Source: Antilocapra americana
Lineage: Eukaryota; Chordata; Mammalia; Artiodactyla; Antilocapridae
Length of the DNA stretch: 64,000 nt
Reading direction: 5' to 3'
Assembly (NCBI GenBank): GCA_007570785.1
Contig: ML660774.1
Coordinates: 2,764,201 to 2,828,200, forward strand
Below are positions 1 through 10,465 of the stretch, in pieces. The notes beneath the pieces are model-generated. The model had not been told where the DNA came from and did no database searches. It saw nothing but the letters and a program-made list of their open reading frames with translations. Both the position numbers and the translations under genes were made by a program. Position 1 is the stretch's first letter, and every line of letters starts with the position of its first letter.

Positions 1-2110
1 ATTCATATATATTTAACCATCATATCCCAACAAATATTATACTTTTTGGAACATATAGTATTATGTACAATATTCAGTATTTGAAAAAAGGAAAACAGTA
101 TTGAGATGTCTCAGAAATTCAAGATAATCATTATGTCCAAATAATCAAACTTACCTGTGATTCAAATTAAATTATATGCATTGCTTCATGAATATACATA
201 GGAATATAACTATATTATTTATGGCATGTTATCATTCATCAGGATGAGACTCTTTGTAAGTGTCCAGAGATAAGTGTTTCAACTGTAGCATACTCACATT
301 TTAAAATTAAAGTTAGAAAACTATTTTTTTTAATTGAATGGTCTCTAAGACTTTGCTTTCATAATAAAATTACTTGCTTAACTAAAGTATCTAACAGCTA
401 CTTGATTCTAATACCCTGTTCAATAATCCCTATATGTAATATGCTATTTTTTCTTGAATTTTTCCCCTACTAGATTCTTTTAAATGAGTTATTGTCCCTT
501 TCTGCTCTATACCAATCTCCAGACCTATATCTATAAAATATTTTACTTCATTATATTAGAATGTATTACTTTTCCTATTTAACATGTACCTATGTATATA
601 TACAAATTATTCATGTATAAGTACTATTAGCACTATTTCTATTACACTTTTCTAAAAATTGTTGTGTGAAACCAGAGTCACTTCTATTCCAATTAGTATA
701 CCTGATTTCATTTATAACATTGAATTTTACAGATATATTTTCCTGTATTTCATCCTTTGAATTTTTATTAAAATGATGGCTCATCATTTTATTCTTCTGC
801 CCACCTCATTCTCTCTCTTTTTTAATTATCAAAAATCACTTTATTATTAAAATTCATTGTATAAACATTTTTATCCCCCAAAATATTAATTCCTCTAGCC
901 TATTTTCTCTTCTAAAATTGCTATTTAGACTGTAAATAAGAGAGTAAATCATTTAAAGCATCTGATTTCCAGCATTCTGTTATGGATCATAAAAATCACC
1001 AAGAAATGCTTCAGATCAAGAGAAAGTGTTAAAAGTCTGCAGTTCAATGAGTCTTGACTGTCTCATCTTTCATGTATTCCCTACATGAAAGAAATGGTAA
1101 AAATACATACCATTTATCTTGTCATAATTTCAAATCAAGTCCCATGTTCTTCAGCAAAGAGGTACCAATAAAACTTAGTGATAATTAATATAGTAAGTTT
1201 TTGAATGAATACATGGGTGAATATATTAGTTAGCAAAAAGACCTTATGCATTTGCTTGTCTTTATCAGTATATTTATTAGCATATGGAGCATGGAATTCT
1301 GATAAAAATAACAATATTCACACTTCACTTTTAATGGCTTGTAAATACAGAAGAATACTTTTTTATTTTCTTTCATGAATTTTTCATCCAGTCACACACT
1401 ATTTTTTATTAGTACTGTCTCTTTCTTGTTTTTTTTTCTTTCTTTCTGGTTTTACTCTTGCATCATTTCTTAGTCTTTCTTGATATCATTTTGCCTTTTA
1501 GCCTTTTTAAAACCTCAGTGCATAGAGAGATGTTTCTGAAAGCCTTTAACCTCATCTTCTATTAGAGAACTAGCTTGCATTTATAGCATACATAATTGGT
1601 GACTACCTGAGGCAAAAGACAAATTTAGCATATACCCTGCAGGCTCCTGAAATAGATCCCTTGGTCTCCATACTGCTTCAAGTAAACTCAAGTCCTTTGT
1701 GACTCTTCCTGGAATCCTCGTGTTCTGTCATGTAACACTGATAGATAGTTATGCATGAGTGTTGGGGACTCATGGTCTCACGGGTACCAATGATTTTAAG
1801 ATTGGCTGGCCACTATATTCTCCTGATGTACAGCTATGATAATTCATTCACTCCTGCTAGTTATCAATATTTTGTGCCTAATAGGCATCAAGTTTTGACT
1901 GCTTTAACAAAAAGCTACATTATTTCATTCATATTCTTAAAAGCATTGCTGCAAATAGTCCATTAATCAGCTCTCATCTATATTGCAATGTATATATACA
2001 CAAGCTTAGAAGTGATTTTAGTTATGATTATGATTTGTTGCCAGATAATTAAGTATCCTGAAACACGCAAACTGCTAAAAATCAGAAATTTAAACTAGCT
2101 TGCTATTTAT
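1..2110. other. AT-rich stretch without a recognisable gene
   Basis: Both strands are strongly AT-rich with frequent stop codons, and no reading frame resembles a known protein. There is a short T-rich run near 1425-1450. I see no clear repeat family, although eroded old repeats cannot be excluded by eye. Confidence 0.6.
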
Positions 2111-2147
2111 TTGAAGAACAGTAATTTGAATGATACCACTCTAATAC

Positions 2148-2349
2148 AGGGCTTCCCTGGTGGCTTAGAGGGTAAAGCACCTGTCAGCAATGCGGGAGAC
2201 CCAGGTTCAATCCCTAGGTCGGGAAGATCCCCTGGAGAAGGAAATGGCAACCCCCTCCAGGACTCTTGCCTGGAAAATCCCATGGATGGAGGAGCCTGGT
2301 AGGCTACAGTCCATGGGGTCACAAAGAGTCGGACACGATTGAGTGATGA
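2148..2349 (+). mobile_element. Bov-tA SINE, full length, inserted in BovB
   Basis: The element opens with the tRNA-derived head (GGCTTCCCTGGTGGCT), carries a B-box-like GGTTCAATCCC, and continues into the BovB-derived body ending GTCGGACACGATTGAGTGA. An 11-bp target-site duplication flanks it: CACTCTAATAC at 2137-2147 and CACTCTAATGC at 2350-2360 (10 of 11 match). The downstream copy reads straight into BovB sequence, so the SINE landed in an existing BovB fragment. Confidence 0.93.
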
Positions 2350-2815
2350 CACTCTAATGCAAAAAGTGAAGAGGAAGTAAAGATCTACTTGATAAGGGTA
2401 AAAGAGGAGAGTGAAAAAGCTGGTTTAAATCTCAACAAACAAAAACTAAGACCATGGTATCTGGTCCCATCACTTCATGGCAAATAGGGAAAAAATGGAA
2501 ACAGTGACAGATTTTATTTTCTTGGCCTCCAAAATCACTACAGATGGTGACTGCAGCCATGAAATTAGAAGATGCTTGCTCCTTGGAAGAAAGGCTATGA
2601 CAAACCTCACAGCGTATTAAAAAGCAGAAGCATCACTTTGCCAACAAAGCCCTTATAGTCAAAGCTATTGTTTTTCCAGTAGTCATGTATGAATGTGAGA
2701 GTTGGACCATAAAGAAGGCTGACAGATAAAGAACTGATGCTTTTGAATTGCGGTTCTGGAGCAGACTTTTGAGAGTCCCTTGGACTGTAAGGAGATCAAA
2801 CCAGACAATCCTAAA
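2350..2815 (+). mobile_element. BovB (RTE LINE) fragment, left part
   Basis: This is the region just after the reverse-transcriptase core of BovB: the segment before and through ATCACTTCATGGCAAATAG, then GAATGTGAGAGTTGGACCAT, and on to GAGAGTCCCTTGGACTGTAA. It is collinear with the BovB copies at 38541 and 41583. The reading frame is broken by stops and indels, so no protein is made. It is interrupted at about 2815 by an L1 3' end and resumes at 3191. Confidence 0.92.
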
Positions 2816-3190
2816 AGATGGTAATGATAACCCTGTATGTAAGACAGCAAAAAAGACACAGATGTATAGAATAGTCTTTTGAACTCTATGGGAGAGGGTG
2901 AGAGTGGAATGATATGGGAGAACGGCATTGAAACATGTAAATCATCATATGTGAAATCAATCGCCAGCCCAGGTTTGATGCATGATACAGGGTGCTCAGA
3001 GCTGGTGCAGCAGGATGACCCAGAGGGATGTAATCGGGAGGGAGGTGGGAGGGGGGTTCTAGAAGGGGAACACATGTATACCCATGGTGGATTCATGTCA
3101 CTGTATGGCAAAACCAACACAATATTGTAAAGAAAAAAGTCTTTCTTGAATTTGTTACAATTAAAAAAAAAATAAAAATAAATAAATAAA
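2816..3190 (+). mobile_element. Ruminant L1 3' end inserted in BovB
   Basis: The sequence starts AGATGGTAATGATAACCCTG and contains the typical ruminant L1 3'-UTR landmarks: AGACAGCAAAAAAGACACAG, a G-rich tract at about 3035-3058, and ACACATGTATACCCATGG. It ends in an A-rich tail at about 3160-3190. It is 5'-truncated to about 375 bp. The flanking BovB sequence reads CCTAAA before it and GGAAATC after it, matching an uninterrupted CCTAAAGGAAAT in the copy at 41583. Confidence 0.9.
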
Positions 3191-3478
3191 GGAAATCAAC
3201 CCTGAATATTCATTAGAAGGACTGATGCTGAAGCTGAAGCTCCAATATTTTGGCTATCTGATGTGAAGAACCAACTCATTGGAAAATACCTTGATGCTGG
3301 AAAAGGCTGAAGGCAAAAGAAGAGCGTGGCAGAGAATGAGAAGGTTAGATGGGATCACTGACTCAATGCACATGAATTTGTGCACACTCCAGGAGACAGT
3401 GAAGGACAAGGAAGCCAGGTGTGCTGCAGTACATGGGGTTGCAAAGAGTCACATTTGACTTAGCAACTGAGCAATGAC
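3191..3478 (+). mobile_element. BovB fragment, right part (3' end)
   Basis: This continues the BovB element split by the L1 at 2816-3190. It runs through GGACTGATGCTGAAGCTGAA, TTGGCTATCTGATG and the 3' terminus near GTTGCAAAGAGTCACATTTG. The extreme 3' end is the part shared with ruminant SINEs. The element is degenerate and non-coding. Confidence 0.92.
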
Positions 3479-3489
3479 AACAGATATTT

Positions 3490-3704
3490 AACTTGTGGGG
3501 TTTCCCAGGTGGTGCAGAGATAGATTCCGCCTGCCAATTCAGGAGGTATAAGAGGCATGGATTCAATCCCTGGGTTGAGGAGATCCCCTGGAGGAGGAAA
3601 TGGCAACCTGCTCAGGTGTTCTTGCTGAGAATCCCATGGACAGGAGCCTGGTGGGCTACAGTCCATGAGGTTGCAAAGAGTTAGAAATTCCTGAGTGAGT
3701 GAGC
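3490..3704 (+). mobile_element. Bov-tA SINE
   Basis: A tRNA-like head (GTTTCCCAGGTGGTGCAGAG) leads into the BovB-type body and ends GAGTGAGTGAGCAC. ACAGATATTT before it (about 3480-3489) is repeated at 3768-3777, after the tail microsatellite. The microsatellite therefore arose from the SINE tail after insertion, or came with it. Confidence 0.92.
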
Positions 3705-3760
3705 ACACCCACACCCACACCCACACCCACACCCACACCCACCCACACACACACACACAG
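3704..3760. repeat. (CCCACA)n / (CA)n microsatellite in a SINE tail
   Basis: About seven CCCACA/CACACC units are followed by a pure CA run. It sits between the SINE body and the downstream target-site duplication. Such tails are common sources of ruminant microsatellites and are likely length-polymorphic. Confidence 0.95.
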
Positions 3761-3777
3761 CTGACATACAGATATTT

Positions 3778-4966
3778 TGATAAGATGCTACATATTCAAT
3801 AAATACTGCCCAAACCACTTTTTAGAGGTACTCAGGCAATATGAATGTATCTCATTTTAAAATGAAACCTAGGGTCACAGGAGCTGTAACAAGTAGTCCA
3901 GAGATAATCATAAGATGATATTAATAAAATATCAAGGTTCAATTTGAAAATCTCACTTGCTAGTGATACTTCTAACTCTTAAACTTTATAGTGGCTCTTT
4001 CTGCCCATGTGCACACACACATACATATGCATTGATCAATTTTCTATTATCATACTCAGAAAATTGACTAAAATATGTATATAGCATATTTAAACACTGA
4101 TCAGTATCTGAGAAAAACCCTGGCATTTTATCCTATGTAATGTAAAAAAGTAAAACAAATCCAGCAACTTTTAAGGAGAGATGTCAGCAAAACATGTGTG
4201 TCTTCATAATTCTATGCCACATATCATGGGGTCAGAGCACATTCTGAAGGATAAAACCACACCTTTAAAGTTTTCTCTATCAAATGCATAAGAAAGAAAA
4301 TCATTCCTTCTACCACAAAATTTCAACTTACTTATTCACAGGAAAGCACCTTCAAAGACCAACCTAGAAAAGAAATATGGTGAATAATTTATAAGTCAAA
4401 AGTAAAGCCAAGGGTGCAATCCAATATATATATATATATAAATGCTGTCTTAGAGCACGGAGACCTAGATGACATATCAAAGTGTGAATAGAAACAAACA
4501 AACCAAAGTTTATACTACATGAAAAATAAAAATCATCTTTAAGAAAATAGCTAGATTATAAATATACTAAATGTATGATACCGTGAAAAACCATAAGAAA
4601 GTTTAAAAGTTTTCAAAGATATATGTGTACATATAAATATTTTCTGAAGTGGTAACATGATTCTAAAAAACAACTAAACATATCTTTGAACATCTAATTC
4701 TTAATATTTTCATGTATAATAACTTGAGCAGCTTAATAGAAAAGAAAAATGACACACTGAATAAAAGAAACACTTTCCATTTTTAACTATTAAACCAAAG
4801 CACTGTTTTCTAGGTCTCAATTTCCTTTAGTTTACTGTGGTCCATAGAGCTCATTAACTTATCCACTCTCAACTCTGCAACCCATGGCTATTTTTGTTTG
4901 TTCGAATTTAAACCCCTTTAATGAGGTATGAATGGCAAGTAGGTATCTGCACATATATGATGATGC
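3778..4966. other. AT-rich stretch, no gene seen
   Basis: No coding frame or clear repeat family is visible. A short TA run lies at 4424-4441. The far right may contain the start of the L1 fragment that becomes recognisable at 5021, but I cannot align it by eye. Confidence 0.55.
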
Positions 4967-5020
4967 ATTATATATATATATGTATATATGTATACATATA
5001 AATATGTATATACACGTATA
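4967..5020. repeat. TA/TG-rich simple repeat
   Basis: Imperfect TATATA, TGTATA and CATATA units run up to the L1 fragment. Confidence 0.85.
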
Positions 5021-5195
5021 TAATTCCTACTTCTGGGTATATATGCAAAAGAATATCACAGTTTCAAAGAGATATCTCTATTCCCATGTTTATTTTTTTG
5101 CTGCAGCATTATTCACAATAGCCAAGATAGGGAAAAAAAAACTTATCTTTGTCAATGGATAGATGGATGAAGAAAATGTCATATATGTATACTAT
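5021..5195 (+). mobile_element. L1 LINE fragment (ORF2 C-terminal region)
   Basis: The sequence reads ATTCCTACTTCTGGGTATAT, CATTATTCACAATAGCCAAG and CAATGGATAGATGGATGAAG in order. These are landmark strings of the mammalian L1 ORF2 end in sense orientation. It is short, truncated at both ends, and sits inside TA-rich DNA. Confidence 0.85.
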
Positions 5196-5345
5196 ATATA
5201 GATGTTATATATAAACTTTATATTGTAAGATCATGTGTTTTATATTTATTATATAATTGTTATATTATAGATGCTATACTGCTTATATATATGTGTATAT
5301 AATACATATGTATATATATATATATATCTATATAGATAGACATAT
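5196..5345. repeat. TA-rich low-complexity DNA
   Basis: Imperfect TATA-rich sequence with a purer (TA)n core at about 5311-5328. Confidence 0.8.
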
Positions 5346-5439
5346 ATGGAAGCTCTTAATTCTTATGATTTTACTAACACAGATAGCTATGTTATTTATA
5401 TTTTACCTGTTTTAAAAAATTGCTGTTTCTTACATTACC

Positions 5440-6418
5440 AGACGTGTGGCCAAGCCTCTGATAAAACAATGTATAACTCCATATGAGACCAGTGATGATA
5501 TCAGTGTAACTGTAGATATGGGAAGAAGCGACAAGGTGGGAATGCTTTCCTGGACCAAGAGCCTGGTAAGACAGGTGGTCCAGAGAATTTTGGATACTGT
5601 TTTATGGCCTAGTCCAGTAACAGCACATTGAGTGGTCTATCAGCAAATCTTTGCCAGACCTGAGAATGAGAATTCTCAGCAGCATGGGAGCAAATGGTCA
5701 TGAAATGCCCCCCTCCAAATCACAGTCAAGCTTAGGATCATGAATGGGCTCTGCCAGCTAGAAACTGGCACTTACCATCTATCTTTGCAAAGATTAAACC
5801 AAGGCCTCTGCAAAGGTTGACCTTCAACACCCCTGAAAGGAGTTCAGGGCAGAAATCAGGAATGAGGCTCTCTGTGCTCTGGGAAAAACTGGCAGAACAG
5901 GCCTTCAGATAATTAGGTATTTTCAGGAGAAGATTTTATGAGTCCCAGATACTGCATCTTTTCATACCTAGAGAAATAATAACATTGCTAATGGTGACAT
6001 CTGCTGTGGCTGTTAAGGAGAATATTCCAATTAAAAGTAAAAACAAACAAACAAACATTGAATAGCTATGGTTCATGCATCCAAAGAAATAACTAGGTGA
6101 CACTATGGGCATAATTTCAGACTAGTCCTTGTATTGCTAAGAGTTTGAGCTTTCTGAGTTGGGTCAGACTTGGATGCCACTGGACATTCTCAAAACAATG
6201 CAGGCGGCTAATAACTACAGCCTTTTTACAAAATTTTATAAATTTTATAAAATTAAAACTCGCTACCTGGCTACAAGTCTCCTCAAAGTGCCAGGTCCAG
6301 ACTGGGTTTCAGACCTATTCTTCTGAAAAGAAATGGAATTTATTTTGTCTATGAAAATTCCAACTGTCACTCTTCAAACTACTTCTATTTGGGTCTGTTA
6401 CACCAAAATGGCAGACCA
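5440..6418. other. Unresolved 1-kb block of mixed composition
   Basis: This block is less AT-rich than its surroundings, has an abrupt left edge after TA-rich DNA, and ends near GGGTCTGTTACA. It contains a CAAA repeat at 6038-6057 and a 14-bp direct repeat AAATTTTATAAATT-like motif at 6230-6252. One frame is open for 61 codons from 5446 but matches no family I recognise. The texture suggests an eroded LTR or retroviral segment, but I see no primer-binding site or diagnostic motif. Confidence 0.3.
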
Positions 6419-6521
6419 GGGGATTGAGACTGTAATCATACAAGACTCAGATCTGGGACTTGGAGCTCAGAGATACTTCCATTTCAGTGTCTGTTCTCCA
6501 AACTGAGCAGTCCTATGCCTA

Positions 6522-6626
6522 GAAGCTCAATTGGTAAAGAAGACACCTGCAATGCAGGAGACCTGGGTTCCATTTCTGGGTCAAGAAGATCCCCTGGAGG
6601 AGGGATAGGCTAGACACGCCAGTAGT
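6522..6626 (+). mobile_element. Bov-tA SINE, 3'-truncated
   Basis: The head and centre of the SINE are present (AGCTCAATTGGTAAAGAAGA, GATCCCCTGGAGGAGGGATA) and fade out at CCAGTAGTCAT. A second, full-length SINE begins at once. The missing 3' half does not reappear after the second copy, so this is a truncated or partly deleted element rather than one simply split by insertion. Confidence 0.85.
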
Positions 6627-6629
6627 CAT

Positions 6630-6840
6630 GGGCTTCCCTGGTGACTGAGACAGTAAAGAATCCACCTGCAATGTGGGAGACATGGGTTCGATCCCTGGGT
6701 TCGGATGATCCCCTGGAGAAGGTAAAGGCTACCCACTCCAGTATTCTGGCCTGGAGAATCCCCAAGGACGGAAGTGCCTGGTGGGCTACAGTCCATGGGG
6801 TCACAAAGAGTCAGAGATGGCTGTGCGATTAAGCACAGCA
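6630..6840 (+). mobile_element. Bov-tA SINE, full length
   Basis: It runs from GGCTTCCCTGGTGACTGAGA through a B-box GGTTCGATCCC and GATCCCCTGGAGAAGG to the tail TGTGCGATTAAGCACAGCA. It lies head-to-tail with the truncated copy on its left. Confidence 0.93.
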
Positions 6841-7002
6841 TGTATACATACATACATGAACACATTCTATTTCTATTTTTCTGGAGAACTCTAATGAAAA
6901 ATCATTATCTGATGTTGAAAATTCAAAGCAAATGATGTGCAACAAGTGGTGCACTGGCCTCCAACTTGTTAATTTGTCTGTGAAAGAGTCCTTGTTTGTT
7001 GT

Positions 7003-7172
7003 GCGTGTATGTTCAGTCTGTCAGTTGTGTCTGACTCTCTGCACACCATGGACTGTAGCCCGCCAGGTTCCTCTGTCCGTGGGATGATCCTAGCAAGACT
7101 GGAGTGGGTTGCCATTTCCTTCTCCAGTGGCTCTTCCTGACCCAGGGATGAAGCCTGTGGAAAGCCCCTGTA
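7003..7172 (-). mobile_element. Bov-tA SINE, head missing
   Basis: In reverse complement this is the body and tail: TTGTGTCTGACTCTCTGCAC, GACTGTAGCCCGCCAGG and TTGCCATTTCCTTCTCCAG. The tRNA-derived head expected to the right is absent after CCCAGGGATGAAGCCTG. Confidence 0.88.
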
Positions 7173-7479
7173 GTTTGAGGATCAACAACATAAACATATC
7201 GCCCCCTCCTGGCAAGCACAGCTGCCACCATCTACCTGTAGATCCGCGTGCCTTTTTCCTGATGGGCCCATTTCTCTGGTTGGAACTATGAAGTCTCCAG
7301 TTATAATCAGTGCTGTCATTCCCATTTCCACCCCTCAATAACCACATCTATGAGAGAAATAGCATAAAATATTAAATGTCAATTTAGAACCTATACAGTC
7401 TTCTAGAGAACCTAGCCCATCCCCATAAAGTATTGCCACCTAGCTGGCACTATAACTGTCTTCAAAACCCTATTCTACT

Positions 7480-8040
7480 GTTTCATCAAAGGAGTTGCTT
7501 TAGGATGGTGAGGAACCTGGTAAGACAAATAAATTCCATAAGGGTGGTCCAGCACTGCACTTCATTTGCTGTGAAGTGAATTTTCTGATCAGAATCAATG
7601 CTGTGTTGGGTACCACAACGATGAATAAGGCATTCTTTAAGTCCATGGATGATAGTTTGGCAGAAGCACTGTGTACAGGGTGTAGCCAAATCCATATCCA
7701 GAGTAAGTGTCTGTTTCAAAGGAAACAAAGTGCTTACCCTTACATAATGGACGCGGTCTGATGTAATCAACTCATCACCAGTGTTGAGCTGACTAATCTC
7801 CTGCAAGGAATGACGCTGAACCAGAGACTCAGTGTTGATTTCTGCTGTTGGCAAACTTGACGCTCAACAGCCAATGGCCTTAGGTTAGCCTTGGTGAGTG
7901 GAAGTCCATGCAGAACCTGCATCACTGCCCCCAAGGCCGTGGGGATCATGAGCCCTTTGGATGATCCCAGAAGTGGCTACAGAAAGAGGCTGGCTGACAT
8001 CTACAGCAAGAGCAGTCACTGTGCCCTATTTGGAGGGACA
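7480..8040 (-). mobile_element. ERV-L-type endogenous retrovirus fossil, integrase region
   Basis: Read on the minus strand, the N-terminal zinc-binding area comes first (residues HGLPLTKA and VCQQQK, about 7830-7910). The integrase core follows, with TIIHGLKECLIHR and then SDQKIHFTANEV (about 7560-7655). This pattern is typical of the ERV-L (class III) integrase. The copy is broken: stops separate the two parts, a frameshift lies near 7520, and where the catalytic glutamate is expected (about 7481-7495) the codon reads lysine, soon followed by a stop. DNA at 7180-7480 and 8040-8110 may belong to the same element, but I could not confirm it. No LTR is identified. Confidence 0.82.
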
Positions 8041-8304
8041 GGACTGTGCCAGCATATGGCTATTACACAGAGAGGAGACTTCCAGATGCAGAGCAAGTAA
8101 ACCAGTAAAGGTGAATGTGGGCAGAATAAAATATATGTTCTTTCTCTCCAGAAATATACACAGATAGGTCTTCCAGAGGGAAAAGAAAAAAGGAAAAGGG
8201 ACACCTAATCAGAAAATGCATTTTTCTTCAAGTTTTTCATGTCTGAAAAACTCACGAGAATAGCTTATCTCAGCTTAGTATTTATTTTGGAGAGGATGCA
8301 CAGG

Positions 8305-8510
8305 GTATTAAAGAGCATAGACTTTGGAATAACCCAACTTGAATTCCAGTATAACTTGTGTTGTTAACTAGCAGAGTGTGGCTTGGCATTTTGCAAAACT
8401 TCTATTTGTCTCCGTCTCATGGACATAGGAGTCTCTGCTTCACAGAGTTTATCAAGTACTCAAGGCCACTGTGTGCATAAAATTGTGCACACTGTCTGCC
8501 ACAAAATGAG
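8305..8510 (+). mobile_element. MIR SINE
   Basis: The order of motifs follows the MIR consensus: AAGAGCATAGACTTTGGA, GTTAACTAGCAGAGTGTGGC, a TTTGTCTCCGTCTCATGGAC core and a final CACTGTCTGCCAC. It is strongly diverged, as expected for this ancient mammalian family. Confidence 0.65.
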
Positions 8511-8544
8511 AGAGGATGGCACAGGCTAACATGTCTGGACTTCA

Positions 8545-8740
8545 TAACCTGACCGCCTTGTTTGTGATTCCGCCCTTGCCAGCAGCTTAACTGCAGTATG
8601 TTTTAGTACTTCATATTATCTCAGTTTTCTCTAGTGCTAAATGTGGATAATAATACATTGTAGAACTGTTGCAAAGTAGAAACGTAATCACATGTTTTGT
8701 ACAGTGTTCTGTGCATAGTTGGAAAGCATTAAAGAGTGGA
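8545..8740 (+). mobile_element. MIR SINE, second copy
   Basis: Diverged MIR landmarks are ATCTCAGTTTTCTCTAGTGC, AATGTGGATAATAATACA, ACTGTTGCAAAG and ACAGTGTTCTGTGCATAGTT. It follows the first MIR in the same orientation. Confidence 0.65.
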
Positions 8741-10359
8741 CTTGAAGATCATTACGGCTGCCACTGAAAATCCACATGCAAATGAATTTTTAAGTAAAGT
8801 CAAATATTAAAGATATCAGATCAATGGTAAAAAAAAAAGGTGACAATAGCTTTAGTTTCAGACACTAGAATTAGTCTCATTGCCTTTCTTTTACATGTGT
8901 GTTTTCTGTATCATTTAAATTTAGATTTAAAAGCCCTTGAAAAACACTTGAGTCTCAAGGAAAGGAGGCCATGCTTGTAGCTGAAGTTTTCTTCCAAAAG
9001 CACAGATCACTAATTCCTGCTTGGTACACACTTCTAGTCCATTCTGCTTCTGTGTCCATTTTTGGTTCTGGTGTTTAAATCTGTTCATAGTCTGAGTCGG
9101 GACTGCTTAAAGGATTAGATCTTCTGAGAATCTGCACAGTAGAAGATATGAAGGGCCCTCCTTTTGGCTCTTTAACTAGCTTGTAAAACCCTTGGGAGGG
9201 CACCACTTTCATAAAAAATTAAGTCTCTTTGGAGCTTTGCCAAAGCTCATTTTTGTGACATTCAGAAAATAGATTTGGCCTGATTAACCAAGTCTACTTT
9301 TTAAAGGTGATAACCAGAAGGGCTATTGTATATTTACTTATTAAATAAAGAATTAGAGCTTCCTTTTATTGGTGGTTATTTACTTGCATCCTTTTTCTGT
9401 GTGAGAAAACTGGCAAGACTCTGTTCACAGGGGTTCATTTATGGCTTTGAAAGTTATAGTTGCTGCACATCAGGAGATGTGTCCACTCTGAATTTACCAC
9501 ACACATCAGGAGGCCATGTAATTTGTATGCTTCCAACTATGAACTGAAGACAGTTCTCAGTTCAGTGTCTGCATCATTGCTTTACTTTGTTAATATCACT
9601 GGGCCTAGATATTAATAGTTACAGCCTTCTTCCAGCTTCTGCATCCAGGTTCCTTAGCTGCTTTGGACTCTCTACTGGTATCAGCTGCAAGAATTTCTTT
9701 ACTGCATGAGAAATATTTTGATGATGCAATGGACTCCTTTATTCTGATGGGACATGGCAGGAGACCTACCTGCTATCACCTTAGCACCCCCCACAGACTG
9801 ACGATACACTAACTGTACACTAACTTAACAAAGTCCCTAATGTCACTGCTAGGAAAGGTCACAGGCAAGAAATCTGACTGCCCTGTGTAAACAGTTCTTC
9901 TGTGGGCATAGGCAAGATCTGTACTCCTTGCTCTTTCAATAGTAAATGCTCCCATGCAAGCATTACAGGAGAGCAAGCACCTAAGTAACTCAGTGGATTT
10001 CCAGGTATTTCCAATATGCCTTTGTAGTCTTCCTATGCTCAGGATAGATATGCCCTTTACGTGGACAATTCTTTCCCAACTCCCTTACCCTGGGCCCATG
10101 ACATTTTCACATTCTTCTTCCCTGTCAACACTCCTCTGTATGGTGTTCCTAGATGATCTATTAAACAAATTTGAGAATAATTGTTATGAGTTGACAAGAG
10201 TTTAATACATTACGTGTACTAGGGGCACTTTGATATTTTTGCAGAGGCTATACCAAAAGGGAAACGAAGCCAGATAGCCCTTCTCTCCATTATCACAAGT
10301 ATAATGACCTAACTCCTATTACAGTGAAATGCAACAACTGACATATTTATTTCACAGTA
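8741..10359. other. No gene or clear repeat seen
   Basis: Short open frames occur (for example 73 codons at 9326 and 83 codons at 9954), but none resembles a known protein and none has splice or codon support. Base composition is slightly less AT-rich at 9550-10150. An eroded retroviral segment is possible but not shown. Confidence 0.5.
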
Positions 10360-10465
10360 GCCTGTGAGTTCCCAGGGCTGATGTCCTATTTGTCTTTGTA
10401 TTCTTCACTTCTGGCACATACTGTGCTCAAGAACGTTTGTTGTAGGAATGAATGAGTGATAAATG
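10360..10465 (+). mobile_element. L2 LINE 3' end
   Basis: The order CCTGTGAGTTCCCAGGGCTG, TTGTCTTTGTATTC, CTGGCACATACTGTGCTCAA and GTAGGAATGAATGAGTGA matches the mammalian L2 terminus, which ends in TGAATGAA-type repeats. Confidence 0.75.

Noticed and set aside
2683..3120. 145-codon minus-strand frame rich in proline and serine
   Set aside because: It lies antisense across the BovB/L1 nest and reads the L1 G-rich tract as proline codons.
3704..3760. Regular short repeat as a CRISPR-like or satellite array
   Set aside because: Units are 6 bp without spacers and sit in a SINE tail; it is a microsatellite.
6630..6840. tRNA gene suggested by A- and B-box motifs in SINE heads
   Set aside because: The boxes belong to the tRNA-derived heads of Bov-tA SINEs; no cloverleaf or mature 3' end is formed.
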